Assembly: GCA_038239005.1 (NCBI GenBank)
Contig: JBBSFE010000004.1
Coordinates: forward strand, 62,001-126,000
DNA: 64,000 bases
From: DASXHD01 sp038239005
GTDB taxonomy: Bacteria; Myxococcota_A; Polyangia; Polyangiales; Polyangiaceae
Direction of reading: 5' to 3'
Shown here: one piece after another, positions 16,854 through 24,205 of the stretch
How the letters are laid out: each line of letters begins with the position of its first letter
Position numbering within the stretch: position 1 is the stretch's first letter
Program-made: the position numbers and the translations under genes
The notes under the pieces: model-generated
Told to the model about the DNA's origin: nothing
The model's input: the letters and a program-made list of their open reading frames with translations, nothing else
The model's database searches: none

Positions 16854-18143
16854 TCATTGCGGTGGCGTCGGCGAAGCCAAAACGTACGTGAGGGTTCCCG
16901 CGCGTACGTAGAACGTCACGTGTTCGATCTCGTTGACGCCGTTATAAGCCACCGTCAGCGTATGGCTTCCGACGGGGACATTGAAGACTCCCGCGGAGCC
17001 GGTGCTGTCGGACACGGAGCGTGTCAAGTCAGGTTGGCCCTGGCTGAAATAAATGACCTTGCTGTCCGCCGCCAGGTCGGAGACGGTGATTGTCACGTTC
17101 GAAGCGTAGGAGTTGCGGCAGTCGAACGTCTGCACGAGCACGTGTCCTTCGCTCAGATTGAGCGTGACCTTGCTCGAATTCGCGAGCTCCGTGATTTCGT
17201 CCGGGCTGGCGCCCGAAGCGTAGGTTTGAAACTTGTCTTGAGTCAGCGGAAACGACCAATAGAAAAGCTCCGGATAGAGGACGCAGTCTGCTTGGATGTC
17301 GAGGAACCCCGTCGGACCCGTATTGCCGGCGCCGCCAAAAATTTTGGGGGTGAACGTGGCGAAGCCCAACGAGTCGCCTTGCTCCGTCTCGAGCGGAATA
17401 GCGCAATCGGGCGTGGTTTCGGCGCAGAGCCGCATAGTGACGTACGGGATCGGTGTTTGTTGGACGATGTCGAACGCGCGGACGACGAGGGAGGTGGATG
17501 CTCCCGAGGACCGCGGCCAGCTCACGTGGCCGACGCACGTCCAGTATTCGCCAAGCGCGCAGTCACTCGCGCACTTACCCGCAATCTGTGACACCGTGCC
17601 TTTGAAGAGCGTCGCGCCGTAAGGGTCTTGGGTGGCGCACTCCTCGGTGACGTCCGGAACGGGCGCCGAATTGACGCACAACGCGGTGGAATAACAGCCA
17701 GGATTGGCCAAGCAAGTCGAGACAAGACCACATGCGTTCGCCACGATGCACGACCTGCAAGCTGCGGCGACAGCCGGCGGAGCGATGTCGGCGGTCCAGC
17801 CACAAGCCGGACCACACTCGACGTCGCACGAGCTCGCAAGACACGAGGCGAGCGTCGGGTATGTCGAATCGTTGGTCGCATGATCAATGGTGCATTGCGA
17901 ACGGCACGATGGATCATTCGTGCATGCGTCGAGACAACGCTCGAGCGGACCGCACGATGGCGACGCCGCGCATGCTTCGAGCTCCTGGCAACACGAAGCG
18001 ACACCGCACGTTTCGCAATCGCCGTGGAGAAGCTCACCGCAAGTGAGCTTCGTGGGTGGCGCATCACCAATACCGACGAGGTTGGTGCATGAGACGATGA
18101 CGCCGAGAGTGATCGCACCGGAGATCGTTTGACGGGCGTTCAT
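16854..18143 (-). CDS. Cys-rich lipoprotein with a C-terminal carboxypeptidase-regulatory-like region
   Basis: The 429-residue protein begins MNARQTISGAITLGVIVSC, a lipoprotein signal with Cys19. Residues about 35-180 hold more than twenty cysteines in short repeats such as CGELLHGDCETCGVASCCQELEAC and CLDACTNDPSCRSQC, suggesting a disulphide-stabilised stalk. The C-terminal half is beta-rich and carries two segments of Ig-like or carboxypeptidase-regulatory-like look (VVRAFDIVQQTPIPYVTMRLC; GSAGVFNVPVGSHTLTVAYNGV). Start: the ATG at 18143 overlaps the stop of the TPR gene (ATGA); the reading frame extends further upstream but that extension is antisense-like and overlaps the TPR gene. It is the last gene of the kinase-TPR-lipoprotein set. 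Its function is unknown; display on the cell surface is likely. Confidence 0.7.
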   Translation of the reverse strand: MNARQTISGAITLGVIVSCTNLVGIGDAPPTKLTCGELLHGDCETCGVASCCQELEACAASPSCGPLERCLDACTNDPSCRSQCTIDHATNDSTYPTLASCLASSCDVECGPACGWTADIAPPAVAAACRSCIVANACGLVSTCLANPGCYSTALCVNSAPVPDVTEECATQDPYGATLFKGTVSQIAGKCASDCALGEYWTCVGHVSWPRSSGASTSLVVRAFDIVQQTPIPYVTMRLCAETTPDCAIPLETEQGDSLGFATFTPKIFGGAGNTGPTGFLDIQADCVLYPELFYWSFPLTQDKFQTYASGASPDEITELANSSKVTLNLSEGHVLVQTFDCRNSYASNVTITVSDLAADSKVIYFSQGQPDLTRSVSDSTGSAGVFNVPVGSHTLTVAYNGVNEIEHVTFYVRAGTLTYVLASPTPPQ

Positions 18144-19039
18144 CGGACGAACCAAAGATAAGTGGCGGCGAGTAGCGCAACGACGCCGACCGAAAACATG
18201 ACAGTCGATGCGTTGCCGCTGCGGCGCGCGTCGTCGTTCATGCGAATCGTCGAATCCGGACACGGATCTGTCGTGCAGATCGCGGCGCTTGCACCATGCT
18301 GCGAGATCGCGTTGACGCCAAAGCCAGTTCCGACACCGAGCGCCGTGACTGCCGCACCAAACGTAACGATGGCGGCGACGTGGCGTGTCGAGAGCGGGTG
18401 ATGCGATTCGTTCCGCGGCGGTGGGACCGACATCAGCGGATTGGGTTTCTCGCTCGCTGGCGTCAACGGAGAGACGCTGACTCGTCGATCGTCCCCGTCG
18501 CGCACGCTGATCGCTTCGGTCGTTCCGTTTCTGCCAGGCGCGGAGACGATGATGTGATGCTCCCCGGCGTCCACCGGAACATGTGTGCCCCAAGCTGCGC
18601 GCCCGATCGGCGTCGCATCGCACATGATCGTGAGCCCCGGCACGTCAGCATCTGCACCGACCACGATCACGATCTTCGCAACGCGTGGAAGAATCGCGGC
18701 GAGGTGTTGATCTGCAAGACCAATGCGATCGTCGCGATGGTCGCGTACGGCGAGAGCGCGCGCGTCGCGAAATTCTGCCATCGCACTCGCGTAGCGACCT
18801 TCACTTTCGTGGCACACGGCGAGATTGAGAATCGTTCCGGGGAGTGGGTTGAGGCGCCGGCTTTCTTCGAGCTTTCGACAAGCCTCCGCGACGTTGCCCG
18901 CCGCGATCAGCGTCTTGGCTTCATCGAAGAGCGTCGCGGCGAGTGAGCGATCCTGATCGGTGGGCTCCGCGCGGGCCGCCGTCGTGACCGTCGCGACGAT
19001 CGACGCAGCAACGACCGCAAGCGCGCAAACTCCCCGCAT
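18140..19039 (-). CDS. Exported TPR protein with PEGA-like domain and C-terminal membrane helix
   Basis: The 299-residue protein has a signal peptide (MRGVCALAVVAASIVATVTTAARA), a TPR pair (LAATLFDEAKTLIAAGNVAEACRKLEESRRLNPLPGTILNLAVCHESEGRYASAMAEF is the region, residues about 33-92), a PEGA-like beta segment (VDAGEHHIIVSAPGR), and two hydrophobic helices near 218-245 and 280-298 that would anchor it. This layout, TPR plus PEGA plus a terminal helix, recurs beside Ser/Thr kinases in Polyangia. The gene lies 41 bases downstream of the kinase and its stop overlaps the start of the Cys-rich lipoprotein, so the three probably form an operon. The molecular role is unknown; a periplasmic scaffold is an inference. 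Confidence 0.7.
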   Translation of the reverse strand: MRGVCALAVVAASIVATVTTAARAEPTDQDRSLAATLFDEAKTLIAAGNVAEACRKLEESRRLNPLPGTILNLAVCHESEGRYASAMAEFRDARALAVRDHRDDRIGLADQHLAAILPRVAKIVIVVGADADVPGLTIMCDATPIGRAAWGTHVPVDAGEHHIIVSAPGRNGTTEAISVRDGDDRRVSVSPLTPASEKPNPLMSVPPPRNESHHPLSTRHVAAIVTFGAAVTALGVGTGFGVNAISQHGASAAICTTDPCPDSTIRMNDDARRSGNASTVMFSVGVVALLAATYLWFVR

Positions 19040-19080
19040 CGGAACAACGGTGCCAGCACAACGCCGGGTTCGTCAAACAC

Positions 19081-20376
19081 TCAATATGGATCACCGAGTG
19101 GATCGGCGCTGCGCACGGGCTTCGCCGATGGGGCACTCGCCGAAAGCGTTGGGGTGACACGGTGCGCGTCGACTCGCTCGGTCTTTTTTTCGGACGTCGT
19201 GGGCGGGATCGCGGACGCACCGGTCACGGGAGCCGTCTCGACTGCTCGCGTTGTGATCGGTGATGAGACAGGTGTCGTGCGCGTCGAAGGTCCGTCCGCC
19301 GTGATGTCCAATCTCGTCGTGGCGCTCGTTCGGGCGGGGTTCTCGCGTCGAAGAAAAATTCCGATGCCGGTTGCGACGGCAACAAGGCCAAGTGCGAGCA
19401 CCGCAAGCCGCCATCTCGGCGGTTTCGGCGCGCTAGCAACCGTAGACGCGCCTTCGAGCGTTGAAATCTTCGGTTGCGACGCGGGCGTTGCCGTCGGGCG
19501 TGATTCGGCGAGCGCGGGCCGTACGAGCTCCACGCCGAGAGCTACTGCGAGCGCCGCCACTTCTTCCTGCGCGGACGGAAATCTTTTCTCGGGTTCGCGA
19601 GCGCACGCTCGACCGAACCATTCGTCGAAGCGTGGTCCGAGCGTACAGCCACGCGTGGATGGGGCCACCATGGGCTCGTACAAGAGTTGCGTGATCAGCT
19701 GAGCGATCGACCCATCCTTCCAATATGGTTTTCCAACGAGCAGTCGGTGAGCGATGAGGCCGAGCGTGAAGAGATCCGTTTGCGCAGTCGGCGCTGCGGC
19801 CGACGGATTGGCCTGCTCCGGTGCCATGTACAGCGGCGTTCCGAGCACTTGCCCGGATTGCGTCTTCTGACCGTCGGCGAGGATCTTCGCGATTCCGAAA
19901 TCCAGAATTTTCACGAGCGGCGTCCCATCGTCGCGTTGCGTGAGAAAAAGATTTTCCGGTTTGAGATCACGATGGACGATGCCGAGCTCGTGTGCACGCG
20001 TGAGCGCTCGGGCGATCTGGTCGAGCCACGTGACGACATCCGTGGGAGCGACCGCACCGTTCGCAGTCGCGACCTCGAGATCCATACCGTCGAGCAACTC
20101 CATCACGAGAAACGGTGCGCCATCGAGCTCGGGCGCAACATCGGCGTCGGTGATCCGCACGACGTGATCGCTCTTGATGCGCGACGATGCGCGAGCTTCG
20201 CGCTTGAAGCGCTCTACCGCTTCGCCTGTCGCCGTGATGGTGAGAATCTTCAGCGCGAGACGTTGACCCGTATGAACGTGCTCGACCTCGTACACCGCAC
20301 CCATTCCGCCCTTGCCGACAAGGCGAATCGGGCGATACCGACCCGCGATGATCGCAGGCAAATCGCCGCTATTCAT
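19081..20376 (-). CDS. Membrane-anchored eukaryotic-type Ser/Thr protein kinase
   Basis: The 431-residue protein is a Hanks-type kinase. From the ATG at 20376: glycine loop GKGGMGAVY at residues 21-29, Lys43 in LALKIL, catalytic HRDLKPEN at 135-142 with Asp137, DFG at 159-161, APE at 185-187. A transmembrane helix (LAVLALGLVAVATGIGIFL) lies near residue 330-350, followed by a Thr/Ser/Pro-rich periplasmic tail without a recognised sensor domain. It should phosphorylate cytoplasmic targets at Ser/Thr. An in-frame ATG at 20412 would add twelve residues with no family similarity. It heads the operon with the TPR protein and Cys-rich lipoprotein, which suggests these two act outside the membrane in the same pathway. 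Confidence 0.85.
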   Translation of the reverse strand: MNSGDLPAIIAGRYRPIRLVGKGGMGAVYEVEHVHTGQRLALKILTITATGEAVERFKREARASSRIKSDHVVRITDADVAPELDGAPFLVMELLDGMDLEVATANGAVAPTDVVTWLDQIARALTRAHELGIVHRDLKPENLFLTQRDDGTPLVKILDFGIAKILADGQKTQSGQVLGTPLYMAPEQANPSAAAPTAQTDLFTLGLIAHRLLVGKPYWKDGSIAQLITQLLYEPMVAPSTRGCTLGPRFDEWFGRACAREPEKRFPSAQEEVAALAVALGVELVRPALAESRPTATPASQPKISTLEGASTVASAPKPPRWRLAVLALGLVAVATGIGIFLRRENPARTSATTRLDITADGPSTRTTPVSSPITTRAVETAPVTGASAIPPTTSEKKTERVDAHRVTPTLSASAPSAKPVRSADPLGDPY

Positions 20377-20482
20377 GCGCGGTGCGCATCGGGCGTTCGC
20401 CCTGTTGCGCATTCTCCCCGTCCCGCTCCGTCATGTCACAGAAAGTACCAGATCGCTCTAGCTCGCGTCGCAGCCGAAATCC

Positions 20483-21283
20483 TCAAGCCACATCCTGCAA
20501 ATCGCGGAGGCGCTGGCGCAGCTTCGTGAGCGTGCGCTGCTCCAGTTGACGAACGCGCTCTTTGCTGACGCCCATCTGATCGCCGAGCTCTTGGAGCGTT
20601 TGGGGCTCGTCGCTCATCAAGCGTTTCGACACGATGAGCTTCTCGCGATCGCTGAGATCGCGAAGCGCTTCACGCACCGCAACGCGCGATCGATCGCGGG
20701 CTTCGGTGGCGCCCGCTTCGTCTTCGGGGGAAGGGCCGGCGGCGGCGAGGCGATCGATCACGGCCGTGCGATCGTCGCGAGTCGAATCGAGGCTCGCCTC
20801 GCGCGCTTGAAGGAGCGGCAACAGATTGCGCACGCGCTCGACGGCAAGTCCGCTCACTTGCGAGAGGCGCTCGGGATCGCTCTCGCGCGTGGTGCGATAC
20901 GCACGAAGCGCGCGACGTTCGGCTTTGGTGGTTCCCAGGCGAACCACGCGATATCCGCGCACGACGTATTCGCGAATCTCCGCGCGAATCCAGTAGGCCG
21001 CATACGTCGCGAGGCGGCACTCGCGCGCCGGGTCGAACTTCGCGACCGCGCGAAGCAGCCCGACGTTGCCTTGTTGGATCACGTCTTCGATCGGAACGCC
21101 CCAGCGCCGATACTCGAGCGCGATGGCAACGACGAACGGAAGACACGCTTCGATGATGCGACGACCTGCGTCGCGATCACCCTTTTGGAAGCGCACGGCC
21201 AGCGCGCGCTCTTCGACTCGGTTCAGCGGCTCTACATGGGAAAGACGCGCCCGGTACGCCTGAAGGGATGGAACCTGGAACAT
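20483..21283 (-). CDS. rpoH: RpoH-type alternative sigma factor
   Basis: The 266-residue protein is a sigma-70 family factor closest to RpoH (heat-shock sigma-32). Region 2 is well conserved: EDVIQQGNVGLLRAVAKFDP, then LATYAAYWIRAEIREYVVR and VRLGTTKAERRALR, the segment that in RpoH contacts core polymerase and the -10 element. Region 4 ends with TLQELGDQMGVSKERVRQLEQRTLTKLR, a helix-turn-helix for the -35 element. Region 1.1 is absent, as usual for alternative sigma factors. The ATG at 21283 has a strong GGAGGAG at 21288-21294; the frame extends upstream, but without coding character. It is divergent from sppA. Whether it responds to heat or to another stress cannot be read from the sequence. 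Confidence 0.85.
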   Translation of the reverse strand: MFQVPSLQAYRARLSHVEPLNRVEERALAVRFQKGDRDAGRRIIEACLPFVVAIALEYRRWGVPIEDVIQQGNVGLLRAVAKFDPARECRLATYAAYWIRAEIREYVVRGYRVVRLGTTKAERRALRAYRTTRESDPERLSQVSGLAVERVRNLLPLLQAREASLDSTRDDRTAVIDRLAAAGPSPEDEAGATEARDRSRVAVREALRDLSDREKLIVSKRLMSDEPQTLQELGDQMGVSKERVRQLEQRTLTKLRQRLRDLQDVA

Positions 21284-21287
21284 GCCT

Positions 21288-21294
21288 CTCCTCC
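21288..21294 (-). promoter_or_regulatory. Ribosome binding site deciding the rpoH start
   Basis: GGAGGAG on the minus strand, four bases before the ATG at 21283, fixes the sigma factor start and excludes the longer upstream reading-frame extension. Confidence 0.75.
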
Positions 21295-21421
21295 AATGCA
21301 TTGGCGATACCAACGTCGCGAGGGCGGATTTGGCTGCATTTGATACCCCGGCCACGAAAAAAACTCGGAGGCCGTTGGGGCTACGCAGGCGTTTCGCGTT
21401 TTGGCGACCTATCATCTTGCG

Positions 21422-23044
21422 ATGTTGGTTTTGCGGCTCGTTGGTTTCTTGATCAGGCTCGCTCTCGCGCCGCTCGTGTGGCCTTGGATCATGCTGCGGA
21501 GGCGCGTTCCGAACGGGACCTGGCTCCAAATCGAGATCGACGGCAGCGTTGTCGAGTTTCCGGTGAGCCGGCGCAGGCGATTCTTGAGCTTTGGTGGGCC
21601 TTCGCGCGTGGCGCTCTCGACATTGCACGAGCTCGCGGATGAAATCGCGAAACGCCGGCGCGTCCGCGGCGTCGTGATCGTGCTGCGATCCGTTCGCGCA
21701 GGAATGGCGACCGCGACTTCCTTGCGCATGGCAATCGCGCGGCTTCGTGAGGTGTGCGAGGTGGTGGTTCACTTGCCGAACGGCGGCGACACGAAAGAGC
21801 TCTACGTCGCAGCGGCCGCAACGCGCATCATCGCGGCGCCGCACGCAACGCTCGCGCCGGTCGGTTTCGCATCGAGCTCGCACTACGCGAAAGGTGCGCT
21901 CGACAAGCTCGGCATCGCAGCCGAGCGCCTCGCGATTGGCGCGTACAAGAGCGCGGGCGAAACGCTCGACCGCGAATCGATGAGCGACGCACAACGCGAG
22001 CAGCTCGGCGCCGTGCTCGACACGTTCTACGACGAGCTCGTCTCCGCGCTCGCCACGGGTCGCAAAGTCGACGAAGGCGCAGCGAAAGCGCTCGTCGATG
22101 GCGCGCCGTATTCGTCGGAGAAAGCCGTCGAGCTCGGCCTCATCGACGCGGTCGCTTACGAAGACGAGCTCGCAACGGCGCTCGGCAGCCCGCGCGTGAT
22201 GGATGCGAATCGATTTCTCTCGGCGCGTCGCGCGCGCGTTCTACCGAAGCTGCGAAAGAAGCGCGTGCTCGCGATTCTCCCGCTTCATGGCGCGATCACG
22301 AGCGGGTCGGGGCCGTTCGCGGTCGACGATCGCTTCGTCTCCGCGGTGCGCGTGCTTCGCATGAGCTCGAGGGTGCGCGGTGTGCTGCTTCACATCGATT
22401 CACCTGGTGGCGGCGCGCTCGCATCCGATCGCATTCACCACGAGCTCGTGCAGCTCGCAAAAGAGAAACCAGTCGTCGCGTATTTTGGAAACGTCGCAGC
22501 GAGCGGCGGCTACTACGCGGCGGCGGCTGCGCATCACATCGTCGCGGAGCCGACGACCATCACGGGATCGATCGGCGTCGTCGCGGCGCGTCTCGTCGTC
22601 GAGCCACTCCTCGCGAAGCTCGGCATCGTCACCGAAACGCTGAAGCGCGGCGCGCATTCGGCGCTCCTCGATCCGCTCCACTCGATCAATGCGGAAGAGC
22701 GAGCCGTGCTCGAGCGCGAAATCAAGAGCTTCTACGACGGCTTCGTGGACGTCGTCGCTGACGGCCGCAAACGCACACGCGAAGAGATCCACGCCGTGGC
22801 CCAAGGCCGCGTATGGACGGGCCGCGACGCTCGAAAAAACGGCCTCGTCGACGAGCTCGGCGACGGCCGCGCCGCCATCGCAGCCCTACGCACCCGCGTG
22901 GGGCCTGCCGCGCAAAAGATGGAAGTCGCCACGCTTCGTACGCCTTGGCAAAAGGTCCCGCCGCTTTCGCCCGCCACGCGTGCGCTCGCGCTGTTCGGGC
23001 AAGAACGCGTCCTCGCGCTCTCGATCTTGCCGGATATTCTTTAA
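21422..23044 (+). CDS. sppA: Signal peptide peptidase SppA, 67 kDa type
   Basis: The 540-residue protein is a double-domain S49 peptidase. The first (degenerate) SppA domain supplies the Lys base in LAIGAYKSAGETLDRESMS, and the second domain supplies the nucleophile Ser in FGNVAASGGYYAAAAAHHIVAEP, followed by TITGSIGVV. GVLLHIDSPGGGALASD is the oxyanion segment. An N-terminal membrane segment (VLRLVGFLIRLALAPLVWPW) anchors it. The enzyme degrades cleaved signal peptides in the membrane. The ATG at 21422 is preferred to the TTG at 21401, which has no ribosome site. The gene is divergent from rpoH, with 138 bases between them, and is followed by an array of T runs and other repeats. Confidence 0.87.
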   Translation: MLVLRLVGFLIRLALAPLVWPWIMLRRRVPNGTWLQIEIDGSVVEFPVSRRRRFLSFGGPSRVALSTLHELADEIAKRRRVRGVVIVLRSVRAGMATATSLRMAIARLREVCEVVVHLPNGGDTKELYVAAAATRIIAAPHATLAPVGFASSSHYAKGALDKLGIAAERLAIGAYKSAGETLDRESMSDAQREQLGAVLDTFYDELVSALATGRKVDEGAAKALVDGAPYSSEKAVELGLIDAVAYEDELATALGSPRVMDANRFLSARRARVLPKLRKKRVLAILPLHGAITSGSGPFAVDDRFVSAVRVLRMSSRVRGVLLHIDSPGGGALASDRIHHELVQLAKEKPVVAYFGNVAASGGYYAAAAAHHIVAEPTTITGSIGVVAARLVVEPLLAKLGIVTETLKRGAHSALLDPLHSINAEERAVLEREIKSFYDGFVDVVADGRKRTREEIHAVAQGRVWTGRDARKNGLVDELGDGRAAIAALRTRVGPAAQKMEVATLRTPWQKVPPLSPATRALALFGQERVLALSILPDIL

Positions 23045-23063
23045 GACGAAGGTCCTCGCCTCC

Positions 23064-23171
23064 TCTTTTTTTCCGTTTTTTTTCCGTTTTTTTTCCGTTT
23101 TTTTTCCGCTTTTTTTCCGCTTTTTTTCCGCTTTTTTTTCGTTTTTTTTCCCTTTTTTTTCCTTTTTTTTT
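23064..23171 (+). repeat. T-run tandem array (T7-9 separated by CCG, CCGC, CG or CC)
   Basis: About ten runs of seven to nine T are separated by two to four bases, mostly CCG, with a period near 11. It starts 19 bases after the sppA stop. Runs of T spaced at about one helical turn can curve DNA, and on the sppA transcript the region would be a long U-rich tail. There is no hairpin directly before it, so it is not a standard intrinsic terminator. Confidence 0.8.
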
Positions 23172-23172
23172 A

Positions 23173-23348
23173 GTGGCCCCCTCCCGCTCGTGCTCGCCGT
23201 CGTGCTCGGCCGTGCTCGGCGCCAAGGTTCACCCCGGTTAACGCGTCTTGCGCCTCCGCGCGGCCTTGCGCGCGACGGCTGCGCGCGAGCGCCTCCCCCA
23301 CGTCCTGCGCTTAGCTTCGGACGGGGGAGGGATTTTTGAACCCGGGGA
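23173..23348 (+). repeat. Dispersed GC-rich repeat, left inverted copy
   Basis: This unit pairs with 23414-23588 in inverted orientation. The outer 51 bases (23173-23223) equal the reverse complement of 23538-23588, and the inner 52 bases (23250-23301) equal that of 23460-23511; the bases between differ fully in sequence and hold 26 positions on each side. The unit ends in a CCTCCCCCAC...GGGGGAGGG hairpin followed by an AACCCGGGG block. A diverged copy lies at 4266-4430. Confidence 0.85.
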
Positions 23349-23413
23349 GCTCCCAAGATGGAAACGCGAAGCTGCGTGAACGGAGCGGCAAAAACGGATT
23401 GGTCTTGGAACAT

Positions 23414-23588
23414 TCCCCGGGTTCCAAAAGTCCCTCCCCCATTTGAGCGGAGCGAAAATGTGGGGGAGGCGCTCGCGCGCAGCCGTCGCGCGCAAGGCCG
23501 CGCGGAGGCGCCATGTCAGGTCAAACATGTGAGTCGCGGCGCCGAGCACGGCCGAGCACGACGGCGAGCACGAGCGGGAGGGGGCCAC
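23414..23588 (-). repeat. Dispersed GC-rich repeat, right inverted copy
   Basis: This is the inverted partner of 23173-23348, with identical outer and inner blocks but a different middle and a different hairpin loop (TTTTCGCTCCGCTCAAA on its own strand). The variable loops within a conserved frame suggest two separately evolving members of a family rather than a very recent duplication. Confidence 0.85.
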
Positions 23589-23600
23589 AAAATTCTCGGG

Positions 23601-23774
23601 ATACAAACTTCGTGGACACAAACTTCGGGGACACAAACTTCGGGGACACAAACTTCGTGGACACAAACTTCGTGGACACAAACTTCGTGGCACGCAAACT
23701 TCGTGGCACGCAAACTTCGTGGGACACGCAAACTTCGTGGCACGCAAACTTCGTGGGACACGCAAACTTCGTGG
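23601..23774 (+). repeat. 11-copy short tandem array, core CAAACTTCGTGG
   Basis: The core CAAACTTCGTGG (GGGG in copies 2 and 3) recurs eleven times, at 23603, 23618, 23633, 23648, 23663, 23678, 23694, 23710, 23729, 23745 and 23763. The period is 15 in the first six, then 15-19 with GACACA or GCACG links. There is no spacer diversity as in CRISPR. Open frames on both strands are pure repeats and show no start signals. Confidence 0.9.
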
Positions 23775-23799
23775 GACGAACCCGACGAGGGGGAAATAG

Positions 23800-24201
23800 T
23801 TACGAAGCGCCTTCGCTGAGAAGCTTGGTCATCGAGGCCTCATCGGCGGGCGTGAACGGATACTGCTCGAACTCGGAGCTTGGAACCCACTTGAACGCGT
23901 TGACGTTCTTGGCTTCGAGCTTCGGCTCGAGGAGGTGGCATTCGTACAAAAACAAATCTACCGAGTAGTGCTCGTATGGATGGCTCACGAACGAGATGAG
24001 CTTGCCGCATTCGATCGTCGCGGCGATGCGGTGCAAAAGCTCGCGCTTGAGCGCGTGCGCGTCGGTCTCGCCGGGCTCGACTTTGCCGCCGGGAAATTCC
24101 CAGAGTAGCGGGAGCACCGCGGCCGGGCGGCGTTGCGTGATGAGATATTTTCCATCGCGTTCGATCACTGCCGCGACGACGCGAATGGTACGGACGACCA
24201 C
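23800..24201 (-). CDS. MutT/Nudix family protein with degenerate Nudix box
   Basis: The 133-residue protein has the MutT layout: VVAAVIERDGKYLITQRRP, then WEFPGGKVEPGETDAHALKREL, and a late strand NAFKWVPSSEF. Family relatives hydrolyse oxidised nucleotides such as 8-oxo-dGTP, or other nucleoside diphosphate derivatives. The first half of the Nudix box is intact (Gly39, Glu45, Arg53, Glu54, Leu55), but the two following metal-ligand glutamates are His57 and Arg58, and the box glycine is Ala60. It is therefore probably impaired or uses different ligands. The GTG start at 24201 lies four bases after the stop of the FHA gene, so the two are likely co-transcribed. The stop is next to the tandem repeat array. 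Confidence 0.75.
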   Translation of the reverse strand: MVVRTIRVVAAVIERDGKYLITQRRPAAVLPLLWEFPGGKVEPGETDAHALKRELLHRIAATIECGKLISFVSHPYEHYSVDLFLYECHLLEPKLEAKNVNAFKWVPSSEFEQYPFTPADEASMTKLLSEGAS

Positions 24202-24205
24202 GTGG

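Larger units (their letters stand above)
23045..23799 (+). other. Gene-free, repeat-filled intergenic stretch
   Basis: This 755-base region between sppA and the Nudix gene contains no convincing gene. It is filled by three different repeats described separately: a T-rich array, two inverted copies of a GC-rich element with a 65-base spacer, and an 11-copy tandem array. Open frames across it encode only low-complexity peptides (Phe- or Lys-rich, or TNFVD and HEVCV repeats) and are not supported as proteins. Confidence 0.75.

Noticed and set aside
22722..23413. Lys- or Phe-rich open frames across the T-run array
   Set aside because: They are translations of the T/A repeats joined to shadow frames of sppA; no start signal or family match.
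23601..23774. CRISPR-like array
   Set aside because: The repeat core is only 12 bases and the links are short and similar to each other; no unique spacers of about 30 bases and no cas genes.
23516..23968. Open frames made of TNFVD or HEVCV repeats
   Set aside because: Pure translations of the 11-copy tandem array and flanking repeats; both strands are open, which points to the repeat and not to a protein.
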